Below, in pieces: positions 18,600 to 27,526 of a DNA stretch of 64,000 nt. The notes under the pieces were generated by a model. That model was given only the letters and a program-made list of their open reading frames with translations, was not told the origin of the DNA and made no database searches. The first letter of the stretch is position 1, and each line of letters begins with the position of its first letter. The position numbers and the translations under genes are program-made. Origin of the DNA: DAHUXD01 sp963805495 (GTDB taxonomy: Bacteria > Acidobacteriota > Thermoanaerobaculia > UBA5066 > Gp7-AA6); NCBI GenBank assembly GCA_963805495.1, contig CAWDUQ010000001.1:1054001-1118000 (forward strand), in the 5' to 3' direction.

Positions 18600-19184
18600 A
18601 TGGAGAACAAGGACGCGGCGCCCCCCGGCGAGGTGACCGGTCTCCTGCTGGCCTGGAACGCCGGAGACCGCGCGGCGCTCGAGCGGCTGATGCCGCTCGT
18701 CTATGCGGAGCTGCGGGCGATCGCCGGACGTCACTTCCGACACGAACGGCCGGGTCACACCCTGCAGCCGACCGCGGTTGTCCACGAGGCGTACTTTCGC
18801 CTCGTCGACCAGACGCGCGTGACCTGGAGGAATCGTGGTCATTTCCTGGCGATCGCCTCGCAGGCGATGCGCCGGATCCTGATCGACCACGCCCGCGGCC
18901 GGGACGCCGAGAAGCGAGGCGGGCGCGCCGAGCGCGTGACGCTCGACCTCGGAATCGAACTGGCTTCGCCCGAGCCGGGGCGCGAGGTGGACCTTCTGGC
19001 GCTCGACGAGGCACTCGAACGGCTCAAGGCGCTCGACGGGGCGCAGGCGCAGATCGTGGAACTTCGCTTCTTCGGCGGTCTCACGATCGAGGAGGCCGCC
19101 GACGTGATGGAAACATCGGCCTCGTCGGTCAAGCGCGACTTCCGCTCGGCCAGGGCGTGGCTCTTTCGCGAGCTCGGTCTCTGA
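18600..19184 (+). CDS. ECF-type RNA polymerase sigma factor, TIGR02999-like
   Basis: A 194-residue protein from ATG 18600; ATG 18561 would add 13 residues and cannot be excluded. The sequence has the family's typical phrases: EVTGLLLAWNAGDRAALE at the start, PLVYAELRAIAGRHF, then HTLQPTAVVHEAYFRLVD and HFLAIASQAMRRILIDHAR in region 2, and VELRFFGGLTIEEAADVM with SVKRDFRSARAWL in region 4 (helix-turn-helix). It would direct RNA polymerase to a small set of promoters. Its stop TGA shares one base with the ATG of the kinase, so the two are translated together. In this family the partner is usually a Ser/Thr kinase rather than a classical anti-sigma factor, which suggests control by phosphorylation (inference). 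Confidence 0.93.
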   Translation: MENKDAAPPGEVTGLLLAWNAGDRAALERLMPLVYAELRAIAGRHFRHERPGHTLQPTAVVHEAYFRLVDQTRVTWRNRGHFLAIASQAMRRILIDHARGRDAEKRGGRAERVTLDLGIELASPEPGREVDLLALDEALERLKALDGAQAQIVELRFFGGLTIEEAADVMETSASSVKRDFRSARAWLFRELGL

Positions 19185-21628
19185 TGACGCCCGAGCGCTG
19201 GAAACGCGTTCGGGCCATTTTCGACCAGGCCGCGGATCTGCCGGAGCAGGAGCGCGGTGGCTTCCTGGCCGCGCGGTGCGGCGCCGACGCGGACCTCGAG
19301 GCCGAAGTGCGGTCGCTTCTCGCCTCGGGGGCCGCGGCGGGCGCGTTTCTGGAAGTTCCCGCGGTGGAGCAGGTCGGCCGCTGGGGGCCCCCGCCCGACG
19401 AGCCGCTCCCGGCGAGCATCGGGCCGTGGGAGGTCACGCGCGCACTCGGCCAGGGAGGCATGGGCGCGGTGTACCTCGGCATCCGCCGCGACGGGGATTT
19501 CGAGCGGACGGCCGCGGTGAAGCTCGTGCGCCGGGGGATGGACACGGACTTCATCCTGCGGCGATTCCGGACCGAGCGCGAGATCCTGGCGGGGCTCGAC
19601 CACCCTTACATCGCGCGCTTGCTCGACGGCGGTTCGACCGCGGAGGGGCTGCCGTTCTTCGCCATGGAATACGTCGAGGGCCGGCACCTGCTCGAAGCGT
19701 GCGCGGCGCGGGGCTGGGGGGAGGGCGAGAGGATTGCACTCTTTCTCCAGGTCTGCGACGCGGTGGGCTACGCCCACCGGCACCTCGTCGTCCATCGCGA
19801 CCTGAAGCCGTCGAACATTCTCGTGACGGCCGAAGGCATCCCGAAGCTCCTCGACTTCGGCCTCGCACGCCTCCTGCAGCCGGACGCCGGGCCTCCCGGA
19901 CAGCATACCGAGACGATGTTCCGGCTTCTCACGCCCGACTACGCCAGCCCCGAGCAGGTCCGCGGCGAGCGCATCACGACGGCAACCGACATCTACTCGC
20001 TCGGCGTCGTGCTCTTTCATCTTCTCGCCGGCCGCAGCCCCTACCGGACGACCGGCTCCGCGGAGTCCGTCGCCCGCGCCGTCTGCGATCAGGAGCCCGA
20101 GCGGCCGGGGCTGTCCCGAGACCTCGACAACATCATCCTGATGGCCCTGCGCAAGGAGCCCGAGCGCCGCTACGACTCGGTCGGCGCGCTCGCGGAGGAC
20201 CTGAAGCGGTACCTCGAAGGCCGGCCGGTCTTCGCCCGCAAGGACACGCTGGCCTATCGCGGCGGGAAGTTCATCGCGCGGCACAAGGTTGGAACGGCGG
20301 CGGCAGCGCTCGGAGCGCTCGCGCTCGTGGCCGCTCTCGCCGCCGCCGTGCACCAGGCCCGCGTCGCCGGAATCGAGCGCGCGGCGGCCGAGCGACACTT
20401 CAACGAGGTTCGACAGCTCGCGGACTCGTTCCTCTTCGAATTCCACGATGCCATCAAGGACCTGCCCGGATCGACGCCCGCACGCGAGATCGTGGTGCGT
20501 CGAGCGCTCGAATATCTCGAGAAGCTCTCGAGCGTGAAGGGCGGAGACCCCGGTCTCCAGCGCGAGCTCGCCTCGGCGTACGAACGGGTGGCCCGGGTTC
20601 AGGGAGGCCTCTACGAGTCTCACCTGGGCGACACGGCGGGAGCGCGGCGGAGCCTCCTGCGCGCCGTTTCGATTCGGGAGGAACTCGCGGCGGCGGACGG
20701 CGCGCCGCCGGGCGACCGTGCGGCCCTCGCCGAAGCCCAGCTCCAGCTCGCCCAGGTACTCATGGTGGCCGGGGACGCTTCGGGCGCGGCGGCGCGCGCG
20801 CGCGCCGCGGAAGCGGCCCTCTCGGCGCTGTCGACAGCCGCCCCGGGCGACCGTCTGCTCGAGGCGCGGCGGGCGCGCGCGCAGCGATATCTCGGGGCAG
20901 CACTCGCTCGCGGCGGGCAGCGCGAGGAGGGCATTCGCCACCTGGTGTCCGCCGCCCGTACCTTCGAGCGGCTGGCCGCAGCCGATCCCGCGAGCACGTC
21001 CTACCGGCGCGAGCTCGGCATCACGCACCAGATGATCGTCCACGCGCTCGGTGGAAGTGGCGAGCGCGAACGGGCGCTCGCGAGCTATCGCACCGCCGTG
21101 GCGCTGCAAGAGGACCTCGTCCACGCCGAGCCGGGGAACTTTTCCCTTCAGCGCGAGCTCGCCTACACCCACGTGAGCATGGGAGAGTTCTTTGAATGGA
21201 GCGGCGACGCGAAGAGCGCCCTCGAGTCCTACCTCAAGGCCCTCCCGATCCTGGAGGCGCTCGTGGCCTCCGACCCGAAAAACGCGGACGCGCGGCTGCT
21301 CCTCGCCGAGACCTGCAACAGCCTGGGCTACGGCCAGGCGATGACGGGGCAGCCGGCGGCGGCCCTCGAAAATCTCCGCCGCGCACAGGTTCTCTTCGAC
21401 CGGATCGCCTCGACCGACCCGGCCAACGCCCGGGCCGCCCTGGGCCTGGCCCGGCTCTACGAGAGCTTTGCCACGGCCCGCGCGGCGAACCGTGCGGAGG
21501 CGCTCGCCTGGTATCGCCGCAGCGAGGCCGCGTACCTCGCGCTGCGGGCGCACGGGCAGCTCGATCCGCAGGCCGCGACGGAGCTCAAGGCCGTTTCGAC
21601 GAAGATCGCGGCTCTCAGCGCCGGCTGA
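19184..21628 (+). CDS. Membrane Ser/Thr protein kinase with TPR-like C-terminus (pair 1)
   Basis: An 814-residue protein. An N-terminal helical region (1-75, WKRVRAIFDQAADLPEQER) precedes a Hanks-type kinase domain at about 80-345. It has the P-loop LGQGGMGAVY (88-97), AVK with Lys113, HRDLKPSN (204-211) and DFG (224-226), so it should be catalytically active. One membrane span lies at about 369-390. The remaining 420 residues are Ala/Leu/Glu-rich helical repeats of the tetratricopeptide kind and should lie on the other side of the membrane, probably as a sensor or docking surface. It begins within the sigma-factor stop (TGATG). It converges with the cytochrome gene 18 bp downstream. Confidence 0.95.
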   Translation: MTPERWKRVRAIFDQAADLPEQERGGFLAARCGADADLEAEVRSLLASGAAAGAFLEVPAVEQVGRWGPPPDEPLPASIGPWEVTRALGQGGMGAVYLGIRRDGDFERTAAVKLVRRGMDTDFILRRFRTEREILAGLDHPYIARLLDGGSTAEGLPFFAMEYVEGRHLLEACAARGWGEGERIALFLQVCDAVGYAHRHLVVHRDLKPSNILVTAEGIPKLLDFGLARLLQPDAGPPGQHTETMFRLLTPDYASPEQVRGERITTATDIYSLGVVLFHLLAGRSPYRTTGSAESVARAVCDQEPERPGLSRDLDNIILMALRKEPERRYDSVGALAEDLKRYLEGRPVFARKDTLAYRGGKFIARHKVGTAAAALGALALVAALAAAVHQARVAGIERAAAERHFNEVRQLADSFLFEFHDAIKDLPGSTPAREIVVRRALEYLEKLSSVKGGDPGLQRELASAYERVARVQGGLYESHLGDTAGARRSLLRAVSIREELAAADGAPPGDRAALAEAQLQLAQVLMVAGDASGAAARARAAEAALSALSTAAPGDRLLEARRARAQRYLGAALARGGQREEGIRHLVSAARTFERLAAADPASTSYRRELGITHQMIVHALGGSGERERALASYRTAVALQEDLVHAEPGNFSLQRELAYTHVSMGEFFEWSGDAKSALESYLKALPILEALVASDPKNADARLLLAETCNSLGYGQAMTGQPAAALENLRRAQVLFDRIASTDPANARAALGLARLYESFATARAANRAEALAWYRRSEAAYLALRAHGQLDPQAATELKAVSTKIAALSAG

Positions 21629-21631
21629 AGA

Positions 21632-21645
21632 CCGGTTCGGACCGG
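21632..21645. terminator. Small hairpin between convergent genes
   Basis: CCGGT-TCGG-ACCGG forms a 5-bp stem with a four-base loop in the 18-bp gap between the kinase and the cytochrome gene. It lacks a T-tract, so termination here is uncertain. Confidence 0.3.
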
Positions 21646-21646
21646 C

Positions 21647-22321
21647 TCAGTGCTTCCCGGGAGCGAGCGCGACGCCCTTGCGCGCGGACAGGATGTAGGC
21701 TTCGAGCGAGCGCAGTCGCGGGTCGTTTTCGGCCAGCGGCTGTCCCTTCAGCGGGTTCTCGATGCACCAGTTGATCATGTCCCGCAGGAGCGCCATTTTC
21801 TTGGTCTGGACCTGAAACTTCGGATACGTCTCGGGGTGCGTGTTCGAGGCGTTCGGATGGCACATGTCGCAGGAGATGCCGATGGTGCCGCCGAGGGCCT
21901 TCGCGTTGTGGAAGTTCTTGTAGCCCTCTTCGATCCAGGCCATTTCCTCCTTGCTCCAGAGCATCTGATCGCGGGCCGTGAACTTCGTGGACTGGCCGGG
22001 TCCCGCCGGGGCCGGGGCCGCCGACTGTTGCGTTCCGGCGCCGGCCGGCGCCTCCGCGGCCCAGTACGCCCAGCGCTCCTCGCCCTGGCTTTGGCGCCAG
22101 GTCTCCATCATCCGGGCCGCGGTCTGGCGGGCCTCGGCGGGGGAGAGCTCCTGCCCGGCCTCGAGGCCGGACACGGTCATGCGGCTCTCTCCGTCGCAGA
22201 GCGAAACCGTCACGGCGGGGTCGGCGGCGCCTTTCGGCTCGTTTCCGGGCGGAGCGGCCAGGGCGAGGGCGGCCACGGGCACCGCGGCCAGGAGCCAGAG
22301 TCCTCGAACGCTCGTTGCCAT
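21647..22321 (-). CDS. Secreted mono-heme c-type cytochrome
   Basis: A 224-residue protein from ATG 22321, preceded by GGGAGGA. The leader is MATSVRGLWLLAAVPVAALA. A Pro/Ala-rich linker (about 100-120) leads to a C-terminal heme domain with one CXXCH motif, CDMCH at 151-155, followed by NASNTHPETYPKF. Only one heme site is present. Downstream Met residues (for example Met173) could supply the second axial ligand. It is the last gene of a three-gene minus-strand cassette, 10 bp after the metallophosphoesterase. A reasonable role is electron donor to the di-heme peroxidase encoded two genes upstream; that is inference from proximity. The exact cytochrome subfamily is not recognised. Confidence 0.85.
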   Translation of the reverse strand: MATSVRGLWLLAAVPVAALALAAPPGNEPKGAADPAVTVSLCDGESRMTVSGLEAGQELSPAEARQTAARMMETWRQSQGEERWAYWAAEAPAGAGTQQSAAPAPAGPGQSTKFTARDQMLWSKEEMAWIEEGYKNFHNAKALGGTIGISCDMCHPNASNTHPETYPKFQVQTKKMALLRDMINWCIENPLKGQPLAENDPRLRSLEAYILSARKGVALAPGKH

Positions 22322-22331
22322 CGTGTCCTCC

Positions 22332-23438
22332 CTAGTAGTTGACGTCGGTTTCGCGCGGCGGCGCGCCGGTCGCCCCGTTGGAATCGAGGTAGGCGGCCGT
22401 GACCGTGACGGGGTTCCGGCTCCAGAGGTTGTAGACCGCGTTGACGCGACCGTTGCGAAGCAAGTCGATCGAGCCGTCACCGCAGCCGTCGAGCTCGTCG
22501 AACGGATCCGAGCGGTTCATTCTCACGGTCAGGGCGGGCAGACCCTGCGGCGCATAGGGCCAGGGCCAGGCCGTCGAGAGCATGCCGTGGAACTGGATGT
22601 TGCCGATCCGGTTGGTCAGCACCTGGTGGGTGTGGCCGTGAATGACGGTCACGGTCTTGAAGGGGGACAGGATCTGCTGGACCTGCTCGGCGTCGTCCGT
22701 CCAGAAGTTCCAGGGCTTGTAGATCTTGTAGAGGGGAGAGTGCGAGAACACGATGATCGGGGTGTCGGGCTTGACCTTCGCGAGGTCGTTCTTGAGCCAG
22801 TCGCGCTGCGCCGCTCCGACCGTGAAGGGCCGGCCGTTGGGATTGTCGAGCTGGGCCATCGCCAGCATCCGCTCCATGGGCGTCATCTTCGGCCCCGTCC
22901 AGTAGTCCTCGACGATGACCGAGTTGAGGACCACCATGTGGACGCCCTTGTGGTCGAACGAGTAGGTGTCCTTTCCGAAGCGCTTGCGCCACTCGTCGCC
23001 CATGTCGAAGTACCAGTCGTGCTCGCCCACCATCATCCTCACGGGCGCCTTGAGCGCCTTCAGGATCTGCGCGCCCTCGGCGATCTCCGCCGGCTGCCCG
23101 AGCTGGGCGAGGTCGCCGCCGTAGAAGACGAAGTCGGGCTGGGGGTCCATGGCGTTGACGTCGTCGACGGCCTTCAGGATCGCTCGGACGAAACGCTCGT
23201 TGAGGGTCTTCTGGTAGAGGTGGCTGTCGGAGATGTAGGCGAACCGAAAGCTCTTCTCCGGCGCGTCGGCGTTCACGACGTCGACCGGCTGGAAGGAGTG
23301 GGGGAACATCTTCCCCGTCGCCAGCGCCGTGGCCGCGGCCACGCTCGAAGCTTTCAGGAAGTCCCGGCGGTTCAGCCGGAAGACGCGTCCGAAGTACGAC
23401 TCGCGCCGCTCCAGGTATTTCTCGAAACGGTCCTTCAT
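22332..23438 (-). CDS. Tat-exported calcineurin-like metallophosphoesterase
   Basis: A 368-residue protein from ATG 23438 behind AAGGAGGG; the ATG overlaps the upstream TGA as ATGA. A twin-arginine motif (NRRDFLKASS, Arg24-Arg25) preceded by a charged region indicates Tat export of the folded, metal-loaded enzyme. The metallophosphoesterase signature is complete: DSH (Asp71, His73), GGD (Asp109), GEHD (138-141), SHSP (His233) and HGHTH (267-271). An unusual point is Glu139 where the family normally has the metal- and phosphate-binding Asn of GNHD, which may change substrate or metal preference. The substrate is unknown. It is sandwiched between two heme proteins and overlaps the peroxidase, so periplasmic co-function seems likely. 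Confidence 0.93.
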   Translation of the reverse strand: MKDRFEKYLERRESYFGRVFRLNRRDFLKASSVAAATALATGKMFPHSFQPVDVVNADAPEKSFRFAYISDSHLYQKTLNERFVRAILKAVDDVNAMDPQPDFVFYGGDLAQLGQPAEIAEGAQILKALKAPVRMMVGEHDWYFDMGDEWRKRFGKDTYSFDHKGVHMVVLNSVIVEDYWTGPKMTPMERMLAMAQLDNPNGRPFTVGAAQRDWLKNDLAKVKPDTPIIVFSHSPLYKIYKPWNFWTDDAEQVQQILSPFKTVTVIHGHTHQVLTNRIGNIQFHGMLSTAWPWPYAPQGLPALTVRMNRSDPFDELDGCGDGSIDLLRNGRVNAVYNLWSRNPVTVTAAYLDSNGATGAPPRETDVNY

Positions 23439-24580
23439 CGCGATCCCTCCTTCTTGGCGGGGTCCTGGAGCTCCGCGCGCGTGGGTGCGCCCGCGCCCTG
23501 TCCGGTCAGCGACTCCATGAACGCCACGAGGTCCTGTTTCTCCTGGTCCGTCAGCTTCAGCGGAACGATGCCCCCGTCGAGGTACGGGTTCGCTTCGCCG
23601 CCCTTGTCGTAAAAGATCACCACGTCGGCGAGCGTCGCCTCGCTTCCGTCGTGCATGTAGGGCGCCGAGAGTGCGACGTCCCGAAGCCCGGGCGTCTTGA
23701 AAGCCCCGATGTCCTTGGGCTGCTTCGTGACGACGAAGCGCCCGAGCTCGGTGAAGTCGGGGCTGAAGGCCAGCTCGTCCGGGTTCGCCATGGTCGCGGC
23801 CTTCCGGGACAACGAGGTGAAGTCGCGGCCCCTGGCGGCGACGCCGATGTTGTGGAACTTGTTGTCGGAGAAGTTGGGGGTGACGTTGCCGAACGGATGA
23901 CACGTGTTGCAGCGGGCCTTTCCGTTCCAGAGCTCCCAGCCGCGCTGCGCGGATTCGGAGAGAGCGCTCTTGTCCCCCGCCTGGAACCGGTCGAAGGCCG
24001 AGTTCCCGCTGATCACCGTGCGCTCGAAGGTCGCGATGGCGGCCACGATGTCGTCGATCGAGGGCTCTCGGCCGAACACGTTCTGGAACGCCTCCCGGTA
24101 CTCCGGCACGCCCCGGACGACTTCCACGACGAAGGCGTGGCTGTTCATGGCCATTTCGACGGGGTTCGTCATCGGCCCCTTGGCCTGCTCTTCGAGGCTC
24201 GGGGCGCGGCCGTCCCAGAACTGGAACTCGTTGAACACCGAGTTCAGGACCGTCGGGCTGTTGCGCGTCCCCTTCTTGCCGCCGACGCCCTCGGCGACCT
24301 TCTTGCCGTCGGAGAAGCCCTTTTCCGGATCGTGGCACGTGGCGCACGAGACCGTTCCGTCCTTCGAAAGCCTTTTGTCGTAGTAGAGCTTCCGGCCGAG
24401 CGCCGTCTTTTCGGGTGTCACCGGATTGTCCGGCGGGATCAGGAGCTCCCAGAGGTCCGTGGGAAGGCCGCTCGGCAGGGACGGCGACGTTGCACCGGCG
24501 GCGGCCAGGGCGAGGGCCGCGGCGCCGACGATGCAGAGTACGATCCCCGCCGCGCGTTGCCGGGCTGTCGGTCGTTGCAT
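23435..24580 (-). CDS. Di-heme cytochrome c peroxidase (CCP/MauG family)
   Basis: A 381-residue protein with leader RAAGIVLCIVGAAALALAAA and two heme-binding motifs, CATCH (79-83) and CNTCH (224-228), spaced as in bacterial CcpA/MauG enzymes. Other family landmarks are LGRKLYYDKRLSKDGTVSC before heme 1, NSPTVLNSVFN and FWDGRA between the hemes, and FKTPGLRDVALSAPYMHDGS near the end. It should reduce hydrogen peroxide in the periplasm using cytochrome electrons, or act as a MauG-like oxidase. It is the first gene of the cassette and overlaps the metallophosphoesterase by 4 nt. A strong ribosome site is not obvious before ATG 24580. The cassette is separated from the preceding array gene by 124 bp holding two hairpins. 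Confidence 0.95.
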   Translation of the reverse strand: MQRPTARQRAAGIVLCIVGAAALALAAAGATSPSLPSGLPTDLWELLIPPDNPVTPEKTALGRKLYYDKRLSKDGTVSCATCHDPEKGFSDGKKVAEGVGGKKGTRNSPTVLNSVFNEFQFWDGRAPSLEEQAKGPMTNPVEMAMNSHAFVVEVVRGVPEYREAFQNVFGREPSIDDIVAAIATFERTVISGNSAFDRFQAGDKSALSESAQRGWELWNGKARCNTCHPFGNVTPNFSDNKFHNIGVAARGRDFTSLSRKAATMANPDELAFSPDFTELGRFVVTKQPKDIGAFKTPGLRDVALSAPYMHDGSEATLADVVIFYDKGGEANPYLDGGIVPLKLTDQEKQDLVAFMESLTGQGAGAPTRAELQDPAKKEGSR

Positions 24581-24638
24581 GAGGCGACCATAAGTGGCGA
24601 CGCGCGTGTCCGGACAGATGCGAGTGCATCATTGCGTC

Positions 24639-24654
24639 GCGGCCCGGAGGCCGC
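24639..24654 (-). terminator. GC-rich hairpin between array gene I and the peroxidase
   Basis: GCGGCC-CGGA-GGCCGC gives a 6-bp all-GC stem with a four-base loop. It is the second of two hairpins in a 124-bp gap and could pause or end transcription from the array. No T-tract. Confidence 0.35.
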
Positions 24655-24662
24655 GTCCGCAA

Positions 24663-24679
24663 GGAGTCGATTCGACTCC
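24663..24679 (-). terminator. Hairpin downstream of array gene I
   Basis: GGAGTCGATTCGACTCC is an almost perfect inverted repeat, 26 bp after the gene I stop in the direction of transcription, followed by only two T residues. It may terminate the array transcript before the redox cassette. Confidence 0.4.
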
Positions 24680-24704
24680 GTTGATTCCGTGTTCGGGCGG
24701 CCGC

Positions 24705-27017
24705 CTACTCCAGCCCGAACGTCTTGACCATGAACACCGCCATCTGGCCGCGCGTGGCCGGGTCGGCCGGGCAATAGTTTCCGCCGCCGCAGCCTCCGGT
24801 GACGTTTCGGGCGACGAGCTCGTAGATCCAGGGGGCGAAGTTGGAGGAACAGGGCACGTCGGCAAAGGTCCCGGTCACGCAGGCCGGGGGCGCGTAGCCC
24901 GTGCCCTCGAGGGTCTTGAGCAGGAGCACGGCCATCTGCTGCCGCTTGACAGGTTCGGCCGGGCAATAGATGCCCGCGCCGCAGCCGCCCGTGATGTTCT
25001 CCGCGACGAGCTCGTTGATCCAGGGAGCGAAGTTGGAGGAACAGGGCACGTCGGTGAAGGTTGCCACGCTGCAGGGGGGCGGGACGTAGCAGAGGCCGTG
25101 CTTCGCCTTCATGAGGAACACGGCCATCTGCTGGCGCAGCGTCGGCTGGTCCACGCCGTAGAGGCCGCCGCCGACACCCGCGGTGATCGCGTTGGAGACG
25201 AGCGTGGTGACGTACGCATGGAACTGCTGGACGCCGGGGACGTCGAGAAAATCCGCCACCCAGGCCTTGGGGAGAGTGCCGGTCGTGCTGTCGGGGGTCG
25301 TCACGATCAGGTCGTTGACGGTGCCTGCGGAAAGAACGGGCGAGGTGGACTGGAGGGTGTGATCGTTGACGAAGCTGACGGGAGTCGAGATCCCGCCGAT
25401 CGTCATCGTCGACGGATTTGCGAAGTCGGTGCCGGAGACCGCGATCGCCGTTCCGCCGGAGGCCGGGCCCGAGGTCGCGCCCGTCATCGCAAACACGATG
25501 CGCTGCGAGAATTCGGAGGTGCTGCCGCCCGGGTCGGTCGCCGTCGCGGAGATGCGGGCGCCTGCTTCCGTGGCGACGGGGAGTATCACGTCGATCGTCG
25601 CGTTGCCCGAGCCGTCGGTCATGACCTGGGAAGCCCCGAGGTAGGTCTCGCTTCCGAGGAACTCCCGGGGAAAGTTCGAGCAGGCGGCGTTGGCATAGAA
25701 GTCAATCAGGAACGTCGTCGAGGGCGTGCTGTTGAACTTGCCCGTGATGTGCGTATTCCCGGCGCCCGGGACCGCGGACAGGATGATCGGAAAGTTCTGC
25801 AGCTGGTTGGGCCCCGTGTCGCCGTCGGCCGGGTCGTTCGGGATCGGGGAGAAGCTTCCGAGAGCAATGCCGAGGCTGGCGTTGGAAAAGATCTTGTTGG
25901 CTCGGATCTCATTGCCCGTGCCGGCGGTCGTCTCGAGAAAGATGCCCGCGCCGCCGAAGGCGCCCGCGACTCCATTGTGGGCGATCACGTTGCCTGCCCC
26001 CGCGCCCGTCCCGCCGATCTGGTTGTTCTGCGTCAGGCAGCCGAGGTAGATGCCGCCCAGGACATTCCCGAGAGGGTTGGTTCCCGAAGCATCGACTCCG
26101 ATCCAATTGCCCTGGATCACGTTGTCCTGGACGGCGGTGAAGCAGTCGTATACCAGGCTGATGCCATAGGTGCCATTTCCGGAGATCAGGTTGCCCTGCC
26201 CGGCGGCGGGCCCGCCGATGGTAACTTCCGAGCCGGGGATCAAAGCGATGCCCGCGCCGCCACCGAGCGGTCCTGTCCCCGCGGCGTTGGTCCCGATGTA
26301 GTTGCCGCTCACGGCCACACCACTGACCGGTATGAAGGCGCTCTCGAGCCGGACGTTCGAACCGTTAAAAGCATTGGCTCCATTGGCCGAGATCACGTTG
26401 CGATCGGCGGGGTTTGGCCCTCCGATCGTGCTGTTGGGAGCGCGAAAGTAAATACCCTCTTGGCCGCAGCCTGCAGGCAGCGTTCCCGACGGGTCCGTTC
26501 CGATGAAGTTGCCCCGGATCGTGTGACCGCCGAGCGTCCCGCCGCCCGTCCCGTCGATGAAGATTCCCACGAAGCTGAACCGGTTGATCACGAGTCCCTG
26601 GATCACGGTGCTGTTCGAGAGGACATAGAAGCCGATGCCGTTGGGCGTGACCAGGCTCCCGTCGAGTTCCACGAGCAGCACCGCGTCGTCGCCGACCTCG
26701 AGCGTGTTGGGGCTCGACCCCGGCTGGGTGTAGCCGTCGATGATCACCGGATCGGTAACGTTGGGCAGCGCCGAGGTCGGCTTGATCGTGCAGACGGCCG
26801 GCACGCCGGAGCAGCCCGCGCCGGTGATGTTGAACGCAATCGTGTCGAGGACGCCGACACTCGCGTTGGAGTCCATGACTGCCTGGCGCAGCGACCCGGC
26901 GCCGCTGTCCGCGGTCGTCGTGACCGCAATCGTCGCGGCGAGGGCCCCGGACGTCAATGTGGTGAACAACAGGGGGAGGGCAATCGACAGACTCCGACCC
27001 GGGCGCCAGGACCGCAT
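24705..27017 (-). CDS. Secreted beta-helix/IPT/SLH protein (array gene I), last array gene of block 2
   Basis: A 770-residue protein from ATG 27017; AAAGG lies 9 bp upstream. The leader contains LSIALPLLFTTLTSGALA. The N-terminal module has an extra cysteine pair, NITGAGCSGVPAVCTI, a trait shared with genes T and U far away in block 1. The helix spans about 60-415, with turns such as GNWIGVDASGT and GNVIAHN. The beta-sandwich (ATATDPGGSTSEFSQ, NPDGN replaced by PGGS) and IPT follow. The SLH repeats have loops GVGGGLYG, GCGAGIYC and GCGGGNYC, and the protein ends MVKTFGLE. The SLH phrase FAPWINELVAENITGG again matches gene U. A GNAT gene lies 49 bp upstream in the same direction. Confidence 0.92.
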   Translation of the reverse strand: MRSWRPGRSLSIALPLLFTTLTSGALAATIAVTTTADSGAGSLRQAVMDSNASVGVLDTIAFNITGAGCSGVPAVCTIKPTSALPNVTDPVIIDGYTQPGSSPNTLEVGDDAVLLVELDGSLVTPNGIGFYVLSNSTVIQGLVINRFSFVGIFIDGTGGGTLGGHTIRGNFIGTDPSGTLPAGCGQEGIYFRAPNSTIGGPNPADRNVISANGANAFNGSNVRLESAFIPVSGVAVSGNYIGTNAAGTGPLGGGAGIALIPGSEVTIGGPAAGQGNLISGNGTYGISLVYDCFTAVQDNVIQGNWIGVDASGTNPLGNVLGGIYLGCLTQNNQIGGTGAGAGNVIAHNGVAGAFGGAGIFLETTAGTGNEIRANKIFSNASLGIALGSFSPIPNDPADGDTGPNQLQNFPIILSAVPGAGNTHITGKFNSTPSTTFLIDFYANAACSNFPREFLGSETYLGASQVMTDGSGNATIDVILPVATEAGARISATATDPGGSTSEFSQRIVFAMTGATSGPASGGTAIAVSGTDFANPSTMTIGGISTPVSFVNDHTLQSTSPVLSAGTVNDLIVTTPDSTTGTLPKAWVADFLDVPGVQQFHAYVTTLVSNAITAGVGGGLYGVDQPTLRQQMAVFLMKAKHGLCYVPPPCSVATFTDVPCSSNFAPWINELVAENITGGCGAGIYCPAEPVKRQQMAVLLLKTLEGTGYAPPACVTGTFADVPCSSNFAPWIYELVARNVTGGCGGGNYCPADPATRGQMAVFMVKTFGLE

Positions 27018-27066
27018 GCATTCCAGCCTTTCTGAAGTCGTGACAGCAGGGAGAAACCGGGGAACT

Positions 27067-27518
27067 CTATCCCAGGAAACCTGTGCGCGCCCGGGTCAGC
27101 TCTTCGGTTTCGATCCAGCACGGAACCGCGGTCAGGAAGGTGAACCCGAATCTCTCGTAGAAGCCCTTTGCGGTCAGCCGGGCGTCCAGGTAGATGCGGG
27201 AGACCCCGTCCGCGGCGGCGAGCCCGGCAAGCGCGCGCGCATCATTTCCGCTCCGCGGCCCTGTCCGCGGGCCTCCTCGGTCGTCACGAGATCGTCGACG
27301 AACAGGTGCTCGCCCCGGGAGAGCGTGTGCGACCGCCGCACGCCGGCGAGGCACACGAGCCGGCCCTCCTCGAAGCCGCCGAAGAGGTGGTAGCCCTCGA
27401 GCTGCTGCCGGCGGACCTCGGCGAGGAAGGTTTCCTCGCGGACGCGGTCCCGGAGCTGCGCCGCCAGCGGAAAGCCCGCGGCGATGGCGGCGTCGCTCGA
27501 GAGCTCGCGGATGTCCAT
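27067..27518 (-). pseudogene. GNAT-family N-acetyltransferase with one frameshift in a GC repeat
   Basis: From ATG 27518 the protein reads MDIRELSSDAAIAAGFPLAA, then VDDLVTTEEARGQGRGAEMM. The last phrase holds the acetyl-CoA-binding Q/RGxG motif (ARGQGRG). The frame breaks in a CGCGCGCGC run at about 27230-27239. In the shifted frame the family's C-terminal half continues: LAGLAAADGVSRIYLDARLT, then KGFYERFGF and WIETEELTRARTGFLG to 27067. One base more, or one GC unit less, restores a protein of about 150 residues, the normal GNAT size. The substrate is unknown. It begins 8 bp after the stop of gene J and precedes gene I by 49 bp, so it is embedded in the array operon. Both a dinucleotide slip in the assembly and true slippage are possible. 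Confidence 0.8.
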
Positions 27519-27526
27519 GCGCGGGT

